Assembly (NCBI GenBank): GCA_964371945.1
Contig: CAYJPA010000012.1
Coordinates: 22,003-86,002, forward strand
Length of the DNA stretch: 64,000 bases
Direction of reading: 5' to 3'
Origin: CAYJPA01 sp964371945
Lineage (GTDB): Bacteria; Chloroflexota; Chloroflexia; Thermomicrobiales; UBA6265
The notes beneath the pieces are model-generated. The model saw nothing but the letters and a program-made list of their open reading frames with translations. It did not search any database and was not told the DNA's origin. Positions 26,193 through 34,650 of this stretch are shown piece after piece (the stretch's first letter is position 1; each line of letters begins with the position of its first letter). The position numbers were made by a program, and so were the translations under genes.

Positions 26193-27407
26193 TTGGGTAA
26201 GGGTTTGAGAACATTCGCAATCTTGGTACTTGGCGTCGTCTTCGCCCTTTCCGGCAGCGCCGCCATTGCGCAGGACGCCTCTCCAGAAGCCGCTGACGAC
26301 GGCGTGGAGATGGAGATGCCACCGATGTTTCCCGAGACGTGCAGCGTCGTCGCCGAGGGATTGAACGAACCGCGTTACATCGCGATTGGTGAGGACGGCA
26401 CGATCTATGTGACAGAAGCCGGTAACGGCGGCGACGAGATTCTCGGGGTCTCAAACGACGCCTCCCCCGAAGCCGCCGCGGGCGAAGATGAAGAAAGTCC
26501 ACCAGAGACGCGAGGCTTCACCGGTCAGGTGACGACGATCGCGCCGGACGGCACACAGTCCGTCCTCGCCAGTGGACTCCCTTCGTACGCTGGCGTTGGG
26601 CCAGTTGGCATCGTGGACGCCGGTGATGCCCTCTGGGTCTCCATCGGTGGTGGTGCGGCCGGAACGGCATTTTTCACCGGAGTCGAGATCGAGCCACTTG
26701 AATTCGAGAATTCAATCGTGCGCATCGACAAGGCCTCAGGCGAGGTGACGCTCGTGGCGGAACTCGGATCCTACGAGGTTGAGAACAACCCCGATGGGTT
26801 GGAGGATATCAATCCGAATCTCTATGGGATGACGCTCGGACCTGACGGCATGCTCTACGTCACGGATGCCGGCGGCAACACGATCTACAGGGTCAATCCT
26901 GAAGATGGATCTTTTGAGGTCGTCGCCGTCATTCCCAGCATGCAGGAACTGATGGGCGCCGAGGTGCCGGTGAACGTCGAAGAGGTTCGTCAGCCAGTAC
27001 CACTGCAGCCCGCATTCGACGCTGAAGGTCAGCTGTACGTGACTCTTCTCAGCGAGGCGTGGGAAGCCCCGTCGATCGTCACAATTGGCGAAGACGGCAC
27101 GGTGACGGGCATCGGCGAGCCGGGCACCTTCATATTCGGCCTCACGACGGGTCCAGACGGAACGGTCTACCTGACCCAGGGCACCACGATGTTCGACGAA
27201 GAATCAGGGATACCCCAGCCGGGATTCGTCGCCATCGTCGGAGCTGATGGATCCCTCACACCGATCGTCGAAGGATTCTTCGTGCCGTTCGGCTCCGTCG
27301 TCGACGCCTTCGGCAATTTGTATGTCACGATCAACGCCATCGCGTTTGCCCCGGGCGAGCCGTCCGGCATGCTCGTGAAATGTGATGGGGTTGCCGCGGC
27401 CGCCTAA
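26193..27407 (+). CDS. Exported ScyD/ScyE-like beta-propeller protein
   Basis: 404 residues from TTG 26193, chosen because AAGGAG is about eight bases upstream and a signal peptide follows at once (TFAILVLGVVFALSGSAAIAQ). The mature protein has repeated YVT-type blades (DGTIYVTEAG, DGMLYVTDAGGNTIYRVN, EGQLYVTLLS, DGTVYLTQGT, FGNLYVTINA) as in the ScyD/ScyE and NHL-like beta-propellers. An acidic low-complexity insert (about 95-120) separates the first blades. Function in this family is mostly unknown; adhesive or enzymatic roles have been proposed for relatives. Its stop codon TAA uses its last A from the adjoining IS630 element. Confidence 0.82.
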   Translation: MGKGLRTFAILVLGVVFALSGSAAIAQDASPEAADDGVEMEMPPMFPETCSVVAEGLNEPRYIAIGEDGTIYVTEAGNGGDEILGVSNDASPEAAAGEDEESPPETRGFTGQVTTIAPDGTQSVLASGLPSYAGVGPVGIVDAGDALWVSIGGGAAGTAFFTGVEIEPLEFENSIVRIDKASGEVTLVAELGSYEVENNPDGLEDINPNLYGMTLGPDGMLYVTDAGGNTIYRVNPEDGSFEVVAVIPSMQELMGAEVPVNVEEVRQPVPLQPAFDAEGQLYVTLLSEAWEAPSIVTIGEDGTVTGIGEPGTFIFGLTTGPDGTVYLTQGTTMFDEESGIPQPGFVAIVGADGSLTPIVEGFFVPFGSVVDAFGNLYVTINAIAFAPGEPSGMLVKCDGVAAAA

Positions 27408-27469
27408 GTGAGTGGCCAAAAGTCTTTTGACAATTTGGCACGCAATTGGTGGTCCATCGTAGAACAGTT

Positions 27470-27501
27470 CCGGCGCGGGGAGCGGCCACCCTCCGCGCCG
27501 G
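27470..27501 (+). promoter_or_regulatory. Hairpin in the IS leader before the transposase
   Basis: Perfect 9-bp stem CCGGCGCGG (27470-27478) / CCGCGCCGG (27493-27501) with a 14-base loop, followed at once by AAAGGAG. Such stems in IS leaders can block transposase translation from impinging outside transcripts. Confidence 0.45.
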
Positions 27502-27543
27502 AAAGGAGACCCGATGCGAGCCGCACCCTGAGGGTACCCGCCA

Positions 27544-28623
27544 ATGGTCGAGCCCGACACCATGGTGAGCCTCCGGCGGATCATACAGCAGGCGCCGGGG
27601 CGGGTCGGCCGCCGAGCGCGGGCCGTGGTGTGGTGGTTGGATGGAGCAAACCAAACGCGGGTAAGTCAGCGATTGGGCGTGAGTCGAGCGAGTGTGCAGC
27701 AATGGTGTGCACGATTTCGGGCGGAGGGCATTGCGGGACTGTGGGACCGGAGCCGAAGTGGGCGACCACGGACAGCGGAAACGGAGGTAGAGACCACCGT
27801 TCGAGCGTGTTTAGCGGAGAGCGATCTGGCAGGCAAGAGCGGACCGGGCGGATGGACCATTCCTCGGTTGGTGAGCGCATTGCTGAATCAGGGCATGGCC
27901 ATCGGCGTGCGCACGATGCGCCGGGTGCCGGGTCGGCTGGGGGCGCGTTGGCGACGGGGACAGCTGGTCGCCAAGGGCGATCCGGAGCGAGCAACGGCGC
28001 TGGAGCGTCTGGCGGAGGCGCTCACCGAGGCCCGGCAGTCGGCAGCACGAGCCGGACGACCCCTGCTGGTGTTGTTCGCAGACGAAGCGGATCTGGCGTT
28101 GTTGCCCCCGGGCCGGTGCCTCCTGGCAGCTCGCCAGCCGTCCGTGCGCAGCCCGATTCCAACTCCGGGTCAGAATCGCACGACGGGACTCTTCGGCTCG
28201 CTGGGGTTGCATGGCGAACTGGTCATCACCGAGTCCGCGCACAAAACGGCGGTCGCGTTCACCCAGCATCTGGATGCCGCCGGCACCCGCTTCCCGGACT
28301 GCGAGGTGGCAGTGCTCATGGACAACGTGGGCATTCATCACGCCAAGGTGACGGTCGCCTGGTTGGAGAACCATCCCCAGGTGCATCGTCTCTTTCTGCC
28401 TCGCTACAGCCCGAACGACAATGCGCAAGAGCGCGTCTGGAATTGGTTACGGGCCGACGTGTGTCGAAACCGAGCCTCTCCCGACTTGGCCAGCAAACTC
28501 GCCGCTGCACTCAACTTTTTCACGAGTCTGGAGGACTCCGCAATAAGAACACGCTGCGCGCCGGAACGTCTCTTAGCTCGCTTGCTGGCCGAATCAACCC
28601 TTGACACCTGTCAAGGAACTTAA
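27544..28623 (+). CDS. IS630-family transposase
   Basis: 359 residues, full length. N-terminal helix-turn-helix (VSQRLGVSRASVQQWCARF, about 40-58) binds the ends; the C-terminal DDE domain carries Asp180 (VLFADEADL), Asp260 (VLMDNVGIHH) and Glu296 (LPRYSPNDNAQERVW), a D-35-E spacing typical of the IS630/Tc1 group. The frame is uninterrupted, so the element may be active. The stop lies 11 bases before the right end of the element. A long open frame in another phase (27408-28604) is only its shadow. GC content is higher than that of the neighbouring genes. Confidence 0.92.
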   Translation: MVEPDTMVSLRRIIQQAPGRVGRRARAVVWWLDGANQTRVSQRLGVSRASVQQWCARFRAEGIAGLWDRSRSGRPRTAETEVETTVRACLAESDLAGKSGPGGWTIPRLVSALLNQGMAIGVRTMRRVPGRLGARWRRGQLVAKGDPERATALERLAEALTEARQSAARAGRPLLVLFADEADLALLPPGRCLLAARQPSVRSPIPTPGQNRTTGLFGSLGLHGELVITESAHKTAVAFTQHLDAAGTRFPDCEVAVLMDNVGIHHAKVTVAWLENHPQVHRLFLPRYSPNDNAQERVWNWLRADVCRNRASPDLASKLAAALNFFTSLEDSAIRTRCAPERLLARLLAESTLDTCQGT

Positions 28624-28705
28624 GGCCACTCACTTAGAGCGTCGAACATATCCAGCACATGAATGCCGGCTCGCACACGAAGTCACACTTTGTCACACCT
28701 TTCGG

Positions 28706-28734
28706 CGCTTCACGCGACTTCGGACTGTGAAGCG
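28706..28734. terminator. Stem-loop downstream of the IS element
   Basis: Perfect 8-bp stem CGCTTCAC (28706-28713) / GTGAAGCG (28727-28734), 13-base loop, no clear T-run. It may be the old transcription end of the beta-propeller gene, now separated from it by the IS, or the end of the DUF2298 gene on the minus strand. Confidence 0.35.
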
Positions 28735-28769
28735 TCGATCACATGAGCACGCGGCAAAGTTGTTGCACA

Positions 28770-31049
28770 CTACGACGACCGCCGATAAATGCGGCTATTG
28801 CCGCTCGCGAAGACCTCGGTCCAGCCATCGCCCGGATACCCGGGTTCATTGACCGCCGCGAAGGGTCCGGCGACTTCGCAGCCGCTTGCTCCTTCCCGCT
28901 CGAAGTCGCCGACGTAAAGCAGCGTGACATCGTAGCGATTGAAACCGCTAAGAGCCGTTGGGTCCTCGAACATCGTCTCGACCGCCTGGACTCGCAGCGA
29001 GATCTCTTCTTCGAGCTCAGGTTGCCCTCCGCGCCACTGATGCTCGTGACCGGTCCAGCCGATGATCGCTGGCACACCGGTGAACGCCGCGATTCGACCT
29101 GTCGGCACCCCTGAGTTCACCGTGTATGAGCAGCCGGGAGCTTCCAGGATGACGTCATCTTCACGTGCGTTGACCGAAAGCCATTCAATCGCCGCCATGT
29201 CATCGGGAGCGATCCCGTCAATGAACTTGGCGCCATCCAGACCGCGCCATTCCCGTGGTCCGCTCCACTCGGTCCATGTCTTGAACGAGATGACCGGATA
29301 GGCGATCCCGACGAAGAGGATGACCATGCCGGACGCGGCCAAGAGTATCCGGACATTTCGTCCGTTCGCTATGAGTTTCCAGAGTCGAATGAGAGAAACG
29401 GCCACGGCGACGCCGAACAGCGTCCAAACTTGGTAGTATACCTTGAAAAGCGTGTTTAAGCGACCGCTGAAGACATCCTGCACATAGAAAAACTCAGTAA
29501 TGAGGATGAGTCCAAATCCAGCCGCCAAGAGCGTCGAGATGATCGTCAACTCGGGATCCGCCGATCGGTCACGACTCATCAGCAACCAGCCCGCGGCGGC
29601 CAGCGGAGCCCCGGCCAGGATGAGCACCGGCGCCGGAACCCCAAGCGCAAGCAACGCAAGCACGAGTGCGGCGCCCGCAACCGGCTTCGAGATGTGAAGA
29701 CTCCCGGATCGGGCGTCCCTGACCAGTTCGATTGACAGAATCACCAAAGCGACCGCCCATGGCAGGCCGAACATCGTCAGAAATTCGCCGGCGGATGTGC
29801 GATCGCCGCTGTACGTGCCGAGCGTGCTCGTGATTCTGCCGACGAGCGGGAGATTCTCAAGTCCAGAGTTGTCCTGGTTATTGGCGCCGGCAAACGGAAC
29901 AAAGGTGACCCAGAACGGGGCCCACGCGATGATCGAAGCTGTCCCGAGCACCAATACGCGATAGAGCGTTTCCCTCGTCCAGCCGACCGCGAAAAGCAGC
30001 GCAACGACCGCCGCTGCCAGGTAGGTTGGATAGTCCCAGCTATTGAGCGGATAGAGTGCCCCAATCACGGCGCCGGCGGCGGCGATCGGCAGGAACCTCA
30101 ACCAAATGGAGTCACCGTCTTCTCGTCGCCGAAAGAGGTTTACCGCAATCACGAGGCTGACCAGCGTGAACGGCAGGGCCATCACGTGGGGGTGCAGATC
30201 GCCCAGGATGAAGCTGAATGACGGGAATTCGTTTATCGTCTGAACCGGATCCGGCGAGCCCGGTGCTGAATCGACAATGACGCGGCTCGATTCCCATCCA
30301 ATGTTCTGCCACCAAAAGGTGCTCCAAGTGGCGTCGGGGTCGCGCAGGAGCTCGATCGGCGCTCGCAAGTTGCCGGCGATAACGATCAGAAATGCCGTCA
30401 GTCCGCCCGCGGCGATCCCGAGCGAACGTCCGAGGCGATCGCGAACCGCTCCGTAGCCCAGTCCGACCGCCGCGGCGATTGTCATGGCGAAGGTCGAGGC
30501 GAGTGCAAGATTGAATCCGACCCAGGTCGGAACCGCGCTCAACCGCGCCAGCGATCCGTTGAGGAGATAGCCAAGGTAGTAATAGTTGATCGACTCGCCG
30601 GCCATCCACGGATCGGCGGGCGGCATATCCGTTGCTCGAGCGCTCGAGGAGAGAAACGCGACGTCCATCGGCTTCTCGGTGCCCGTGATCTGAGGCGTGA
30701 AGCCGCGAATCCCGATGTAGGCGACGAACGCGACGAGCGCGATGATCTCCGCCGCGACGAGGTGAAGGATCCACGACCGATCGATTGCTCTACAACGGAT
30801 CAGCACCGCCCACCCAACCAAAGCGGCCAGCCCTAACGTAGACCAGAGTGCGGTCGCGGTGTATGGGAACGGGCTGACCCCGGCCAAGAACCAGGTGGGC
30901 CACACCACTGCCAGCAGGCCGATCGGTTTGGCGACAAAGGCGCCGCGGTCCGGCAACCGGCCGGCAACCAGGCGCGCAAACGGTGCGAACGCCCAGGTCA
31001 GCAACAGCAGAGTCGCGTACCATCGGACACTGTCTGGGAGGAAACTCAT
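28770..31049 (-). CDS. DUF2298 (Chlor_Arch_YYY) multi-pass membrane protein
   Basis: About 759 residues from ATG 31049, where a membrane segment begins within 15 residues; in-frame ATGs upstream add only polar sequence. There are roughly 15 hydrophobic helices plus a soluble C-terminal domain. The family-defining tyrosine triplet is in GESINYYYLGYL, preceded by DPWMAGE; FSFILGDLHPHVMALP is another conserved loop. DUF2298 occurs mostly in Chloroflexota and archaea; its design resembles GT-C glycosyltransferases using polyprenyl-linked sugars, but no activity is established here. The C-terminal domain has APGCSYTVNSGVPTGR. It is divergent from the PAP2 gene. Confidence 0.85.
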   Translation of the reverse strand: MSFLPDSVRWYATLLLLTWAFAPFARLVAGRLPDRGAFVAKPIGLLAVVWPTWFLAGVSPFPYTATALWSTLGLAALVGWAVLIRCRAIDRSWILHLVAAEIIALVAFVAYIGIRGFTPQITGTEKPMDVAFLSSSARATDMPPADPWMAGESINYYYLGYLLNGSLARLSAVPTWVGFNLALASTFAMTIAAAVGLGYGAVRDRLGRSLGIAAGGLTAFLIVIAGNLRAPIELLRDPDATWSTFWWQNIGWESSRVIVDSAPGSPDPVQTINEFPSFSFILGDLHPHVMALPFTLVSLVIAVNLFRRREDGDSIWLRFLPIAAAGAVIGALYPLNSWDYPTYLAAAVVALLFAVGWTRETLYRVLVLGTASIIAWAPFWVTFVPFAGANNQDNSGLENLPLVGRITSTLGTYSGDRTSAGEFLTMFGLPWAVALVILSIELVRDARSGSLHISKPVAGAALVLALLALGVPAPVLILAGAPLAAAGWLLMSRDRSADPELTIISTLLAAGFGLILITEFFYVQDVFSGRLNTLFKVYYQVWTLFGVAVAVSLIRLWKLIANGRNVRILLAASGMVILFVGIAYPVISFKTWTEWSGPREWRGLDGAKFIDGIAPDDMAAIEWLSVNAREDDVILEAPGCSYTVNSGVPTGRIAAFTGVPAIIGWTGHEHQWRGGQPELEEEISLRVQAVETMFEDPTALSGFNRYDVTLLYVGDFEREGASGCEVAGPFAAVNEPGYPGDGWTEVFASGNSRIYRRSS

Positions 31050-31343
31050 GACTCCACCAGTTCGCAAAGCAAGAGACGCGAGACCGTCGATCATAGTACA
31101 CGGGGAAACGCGACCCGCGTGGCATTCATCGCAATCCTTGACGGGCAAGGCAGTCCTGGCCAACCCCTGTGCTGGCAGGCGATTTGCATTGTGACGGCTG
31201 GCGATGCCCGCGAGTAACGAGTTTGGAGGAAGCTTGCGTTCGACTGATGACCACGCCTTTGGTCGAAATAGTTCGATGTCCGGCGGGCAAGCCGTTTCGC
31301 CTGGACAGGCTCACCACGCCAGAGTGCACCCGGAGGGTTCGAG

Positions 31344-32213
31344 ATGGCGACCTCACAAGCGATCGGGCGGCAGTCCAACAGCTCGCCGGAGCTCATGGAC
31401 AAAGGGCGGCAGGTGGCTAAGGTCGCCGCCACGATCATCGCGAACATTGCCGTGTTCATGGTGTTGTTCCAGCTTTACAAGATGGTTCGCAAGACCTTCA
31501 TCCAACGCGGCGAAACCGTGGGGTATGACCATGCCGTTCAGATCGTCGATCTTCAAAAGCGGTTGCATATCTTTTTCGAGCCGGATCTCCAAGGCTGGAT
31601 CATCGGCCACGAATGGCTGATTCGTAGCCTGAACTGGTACTACGCCGGCTTTATGTGGGCGTTCTACGGTTGCTGCGCCATTGCAATCGCTCTTGCGCCG
31701 GATCGATACCGGTTCTGTCGCCGCGTCTTCTTGCTCTCGATGCTCCTGGCTCTGCCCTGGTACGCGATCTACCCGTTGGCGCCCCCTCGCTTTATGCCGC
31801 AGTACGGATTCATCGATACGCTCAAAGTATTTGGGCCGAACTATTTCTCCGGCGGCGGTATGGTCACTGCCAATCAGTACGCCGCGATGCCCAGCATGCA
31901 CATTGGCTGGACGACGATTGGCGCGTTCATGGTCGCGGCCGCGATTCCGTACCGGCGCATCGGTACGATCATCGGGGCGACACACTTATCGATCATGACG
32001 TTGACTGTAATGGCGACGGCTAACCATTACTTCCTCGACGCCGTCGGGGGCTGGTTGATTGTACTGGGTGCATTCGCGATCGCGTATCTATTGCCGGCCC
32101 AGCTTCCCGCACCCTGGCGTAGTTGGTCCAATCGCCCCACGAACGCGGAGACAAATGATTCGCTATCGGCGACGGGACGGCCCTCGACGGGCCGAATCGG
32201 TGCTCATCGGTAG
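31344..32213 (+). CDS. PAP2-superfamily / inositolphosphotransferase-like membrane protein
   Basis: 289 residues, about six membrane helices. The phosphatase motif is recognisable as AAMPSMHIGW (PSMH) and ANHYFLDAVGG (HxxxD); the first basic motif is less clear. This variant, with LPWYAIYPLAPPRF before it, is the Aur1/inositol phosphorylceramide synthase-like subgroup of PAP2, which transfers or removes phosphate groups on lipids at the outer membrane face. GGAGGG lies five bases before ATG 31344. The C-terminal ~30 residues are polar and probably disordered. It is divergent from the DUF2298 gene, which would fit a shared lipid- or glycolipid-related job, though this is inference. Confidence 0.85.
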   Translation: MATSQAIGRQSNSSPELMDKGRQVAKVAATIIANIAVFMVLFQLYKMVRKTFIQRGETVGYDHAVQIVDLQKRLHIFFEPDLQGWIIGHEWLIRSLNWYYAGFMWAFYGCCAIAIALAPDRYRFCRRVFLLSMLLALPWYAIYPLAPPRFMPQYGFIDTLKVFGPNYFSGGGMVTANQYAAMPSMHIGWTTIGAFMVAAAIPYRRIGTIIGATHLSIMTLTVMATANHYFLDAVGGWLIVLGAFAIAYLLPAQLPAPWRSWSNRPTNAETNDSLSATGRPSTGRIGAHR

Positions 32214-32324
32214 CAATTGCTCTTCGCTTGCGAAGGCAGTTCGTTCGACCAGTGGGGAAGAACCGATTTTTGTTTCGTTATGTCGAGATGGTGAATCGGT
32301 GATAACAGAATCGCGGAAAGGGTA

Positions 32325-32352
32325 TTGACATGGCTCTGGGTGGCATGATACT
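32325..32352 (+). promoter_or_regulatory. Strong sigma70-type promoter before a small ORF
   Basis: TTGACA at 32325-32330, 16-base spacer, GATACT at 32347-32352. A perfect -35 hexamer is rare in this window. The first downstream start with a ribosome binding site is the 30-codon ORF at 32463, and a terminator follows at 32590. Confidence 0.5.
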
Positions 32353-32462
32353 TCTAGTAACAGCGGAGATGATGCCACGGGACGGATTGTCCTGACCGGC
32401 AGAAATCGCAGAATCGATTTGACGGTGCTTTGGGGCACAAGCAGACAGAAAGGAGCGGCAAC

Positions 32463-32555
32463 ATGATCCTGTTCACTCGCGTGTCGGCCAATTGCGCCGC
32501 GCTTTCCAATGCTGCTCCTGGCGGCCCGTGGGAGGATTGTGCCCTGTTGAGGTGA
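32463..32555 (+). CDS. Possible 30-residue peptide in a short transcript
   Basis: MILFTRVSANCAAL... to stop TGA 32553-32555: 30 residues with two cysteines. It is supported by AAAGGAG eight bases upstream, a good promoter about 110 bases before it and a terminator 35 bases after. No homology is recognised. It could be a small protein, a leader peptide, or chance within a ~260-base small RNA. Confidence 0.4.
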   Translation: MILFTRVSANCAALSNAAPGGPWEDCALLR

Positions 32556-32589
32556 CGCCCTAGCGTCTGCAATACAGAATGCATGGTTC

Positions 32590-32620
32590 ACCCGAGTCGG
32601 CTACCGACCCGGGTTCTTTT
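32590..32620 (+). terminator. Rho-independent terminator after the 30-residue ORF
   Basis: Stem ACCCGAGTCGG (32590-32600) / CCGACCCGGGT (32604-32614), one mismatch, three-base loop, then TCTTTTAG. Best-looking intrinsic terminator in the window. Confidence 0.75.
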
Positions 32621-32724
32621 AGTGCCAATTTCTTGAAGGTCGGATCGCCAGGCCAGCGACCGATTGCAGACATTCGGAGTAGGCGAGGCGCCTTGCCTGT
32701 TCCACATCGAGAGGAGAAGACCAA

Positions 32725-32865
32725 ATGGTTAGGACCGAGTCAGCCACGATGACGTCAAAGACCAGCGGGCCGGAGGGCCGCAGCGGAGGAATGGCAATTC
32801 GTGAGCAGTACAACTCGAGCCCAGCGTTCATCAAACCAAAACCTGACCCTACCGTCGGGCAGTAA
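32725..32865 (+). CDS. Possible 46-residue small protein
   Basis: 46 residues starting MVRTESATMTSK and ending KPKPDPTVGQ. GAGGAG lies eight bases before ATG 32725, and the next ORF begins 28 bases after its stop with its own AGGAG, so the two look like a small operon. Polar, proline/serine/glycine-rich, no membrane segment, no cysteine. A proline-rich tail is reminiscent of secreted or modified peptides, but no processing enzymes are nearby. Not recognised. Confidence 0.4.
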   Translation: MVRTESATMTSKTSGPEGRSGGMAIREQYNSSPAFIKPKPDPTVGQ

Positions 32866-32893
32866 GCCCGCTTCGACACAGGAGAACACGAGC

Positions 32894-33151
32894 ATGTTTT
32901 TGAATCATCCATCGATACTGTATGACCTTGTCAAGATCGCTCAGCGAGAGCAGTCGGCTCGGCTGGTTCGGTCCATGATGATCGCCGAGGCAAATCGCGG
33001 TCACATTCGCGGTTCCGGATTCGTCAGTTCGGCAAGACGCGCATTTGGCGCGGGTGTGATCGGAATCGGCAACTGGATCCACGGCGGGCACGCCGAGGTC
33101 ATGGACCTGAATGAGGCCGTGGGAACCGGCTCCGTGAGAATCGCTCGCTAA
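32894..33151 (+). CDS. Small basic hypothetical protein, 85 residues
   Basis: Starts at ATG 32894 (AGGAG nine bases upstream; the longer in-frame version has no good site). The N-terminal half, MFLNHPSILYDLVKIAQREQ onward, is amphipathic helix rich in Arg/Glu/Met; the second half contains a small hydrophobic glycine patch (FGAGVIGIGNWIHGG). Short helical proteins with an N-terminal HPS-type motif recur as hypothetical genes in related bacteria, to my recollection, without known function. It ends about 110 bases from the convergent amidase gene. No domain recognised. Confidence 0.5.
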   Translation: MFLNHPSILYDLVKIAQREQSARLVRSMMIAEANRGHIRGSGFVSSARRAFGAGVIGIGNWIHGGHAEVMDLNEAVGTGSVRIAR

Positions 33152-33264
33152 TGGGACCCAAGGCTTTGATCGCCGGAAATGAGGAGAACCGGCGGAGCGA
33201 TTTGGAAATGACTTTCAGGCTCCGCCGGCTCACCGGGATCAGGCTCGATCTGAATAACAGGACG

Positions 33265-34650
33265 CTAAGACGGATGCATCAGGTGCCAGTTTGTTCGTAT
33301 TTGATAGGCATGGGCGGCGGCGAGGATTCGCCCCTCGTCGTACGCCCGGCCGAGGAGCTCGAGGCCGGTCGGCAATCCTCGTTCGCCAAAGCCGTTTGGC
33401 ACACTGATCGAAGGAAGTCCACAAAAATTGCCGGCACCACCAAGATTGTGCCGCTGCTCTCGGTCGAAATAAGTGGCAAAGAGCTGGCCAATTGGAGACG
33501 CCACGTGCGGATAGGTTGGGGCAACTATCGCATCGAATCGGGACAACAGATTGTCCATCGCTCGACCGCCCACCCGGCGGATGCGGAGCGCTCGCAGATA
33601 GTCGACCGCCGGAATCGTCAGGCCGTGATAGAGACCGGCCCGATCTTCGGGCGCGGTGAGACCTTCGGCGCGTCCTTCAATCAAAAACTCCTCGAACGCC
33701 GAAGCAGCCTCGGAAATGACGATGGTGCTCGCCGCCGCGTCCCACGGGAAGTCCGGAAGCTCGATCTCTTCGACGGTCCCCAGCTCCTTGAGAACGGAGA
33801 TGGAGCTCTCGGCATTGTCGATGACCTCGGGTTGAGCATTCTCGAATGCGCCGCGGCAGACCGCAAACCGCATTGGACGACCGCCTGCAGGAGTTCCATC
33901 CCGGTGTTGAAGCGTCGTGGGATCGCCCTGATCGGGCCCTGCAATCGCGGAATACACGACAGCGCAGTCATCGACCGAACGGGCCATCGGACCGATCTTG
34001 TCCATGGTCCAGGAGAGCGCCATTGCCCCTCTACGGCTCACCCGGCCATAGGTCGGCCGGAGGCCGGTGATGCCGTTGAACGCCGATGGACAGTGAATCG
34101 AGCCCCATGTTTCGGTTCCGATCGCGAATGGAACGCATCCAGAGGCAACCGCCGCGCCGGAGCCGCTCGAAGAGCCTCCCGCCCAGGCGTTGTCATCCCA
34201 GCCGTTCCTGCCCGGCCCAGTCAGGGCCGCGGTTGGTTGCTCGTAGCCGAATCCGCCCGCGATCTCGACCATCGCCAGCTTGGCCACCAGAACGGCACCG
34301 GCTTCGCGCAGCCGTTCGATCACCGCCGCTTCGCGGTCGAAGCGCTGATCGGCGAATGGAGCGGCACCCCAGGTGGTCGGATAACCGGGCACCGCGAGCA
34401 AGTCTTTGGCGCCGTACGGGATACCGTGGAGCGGTCCGCGATCGACACCGGCGCTCAGCTCATCTTCGGCCTGACGCGCTTGCTCACGTGCGATCTCAGG
34501 CGTGAGGGTGACGACGGCGTTGAGGTGGCGGCCGATGGTGTCGAGGCGTCGAATGAAATGCTCGGCCAGTTCGGTGGGCGAAACCGCGCCCGAACGGAGC
34601 ATGTGGCCGAGCTCAGAAACCGTGACAAAGGAGAGGCGATCGCCGGTCAT
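33265..34650 (-). CDS. Amidase signature family enzyme
   Basis: 461 residues, standard for the amidase signature family (Ser-cisSer-Lys triad). Lys82 is in PYGAKDLL, the cis-serine region is AGGSSSGSGAA (about 158-165), and the nucleophile Ser184 is in GTETWGSIHCPSA. The family hydrolyses amides; the TETWGS variant separates it from GatA, which has TDTGGS, so a catabolic amidase or allophanate-hydrolase-like enzyme is more likely than Glu-tRNA amidotransferase. Its start overlaps by four bases the stop of a small GatC-like gene, suggesting a two-subunit enzyme as in AtzE/AtzG. Substrate unknown. Confidence 0.88.
   Translation of the reverse strand: MTGDRLSFVTVSELGHMLRSGAVSPTELAEHFIRRLDTIGRHLNAVVTLTPEIAREQARQAEDELSAGVDRGPLHGIPYGAKDLLAVPGYPTTWGAAPFADQRFDREAAVIERLREAGAVLVAKLAMVEIAGGFGYEQPTAALTGPGRNGWDDNAWAGGSSSGSGAAVASGCVPFAIGTETWGSIHCPSAFNGITGLRPTYGRVSRRGAMALSWTMDKIGPMARSVDDCAVVYSAIAGPDQGDPTTLQHRDGTPAGGRPMRFAVCRGAFENAQPEVIDNAESSISVLKELGTVEEIELPDFPWDAAASTIVISEAASAFEEFLIEGRAEGLTAPEDRAGLYHGLTIPAVDYLRALRIRRVGGRAMDNLLSRFDAIVAPTYPHVASPIGQLFATYFDREQRHNLGGAGNFCGLPSISVPNGFGERGLPTGLELLGRAYDEGRILAAAHAYQIRTNWHLMHPS

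Larger units (their letters stand above)
27407..28634. mobile_element. Complete IS630-family insertion sequence
   Basis: A 1228-base element bounded by TA target duplications at 27405-27406 and 28635-28636. Terminal inverted repeats begin AGTGAGTGGCC at both ends and extend, with four mismatches, through AAAAGTCTTTTGACA on the left and TTAAGTTCCTTGACA on the right (read inward). One transposase gene fills it. TA duplication, repeats and a DDE transposase identify it as a Tc1/mariner-like IS630 element, structurally intact. Confidence 0.9.

Noticed and set aside
27408..28604. 398-codon plus-strand frame inside the IS element
   Set aside because: Out of frame with the DDE transposase, which has all catalytic residues; the alternative product is low-complexity Gly/Arg/Ser sequence caused by high GC.
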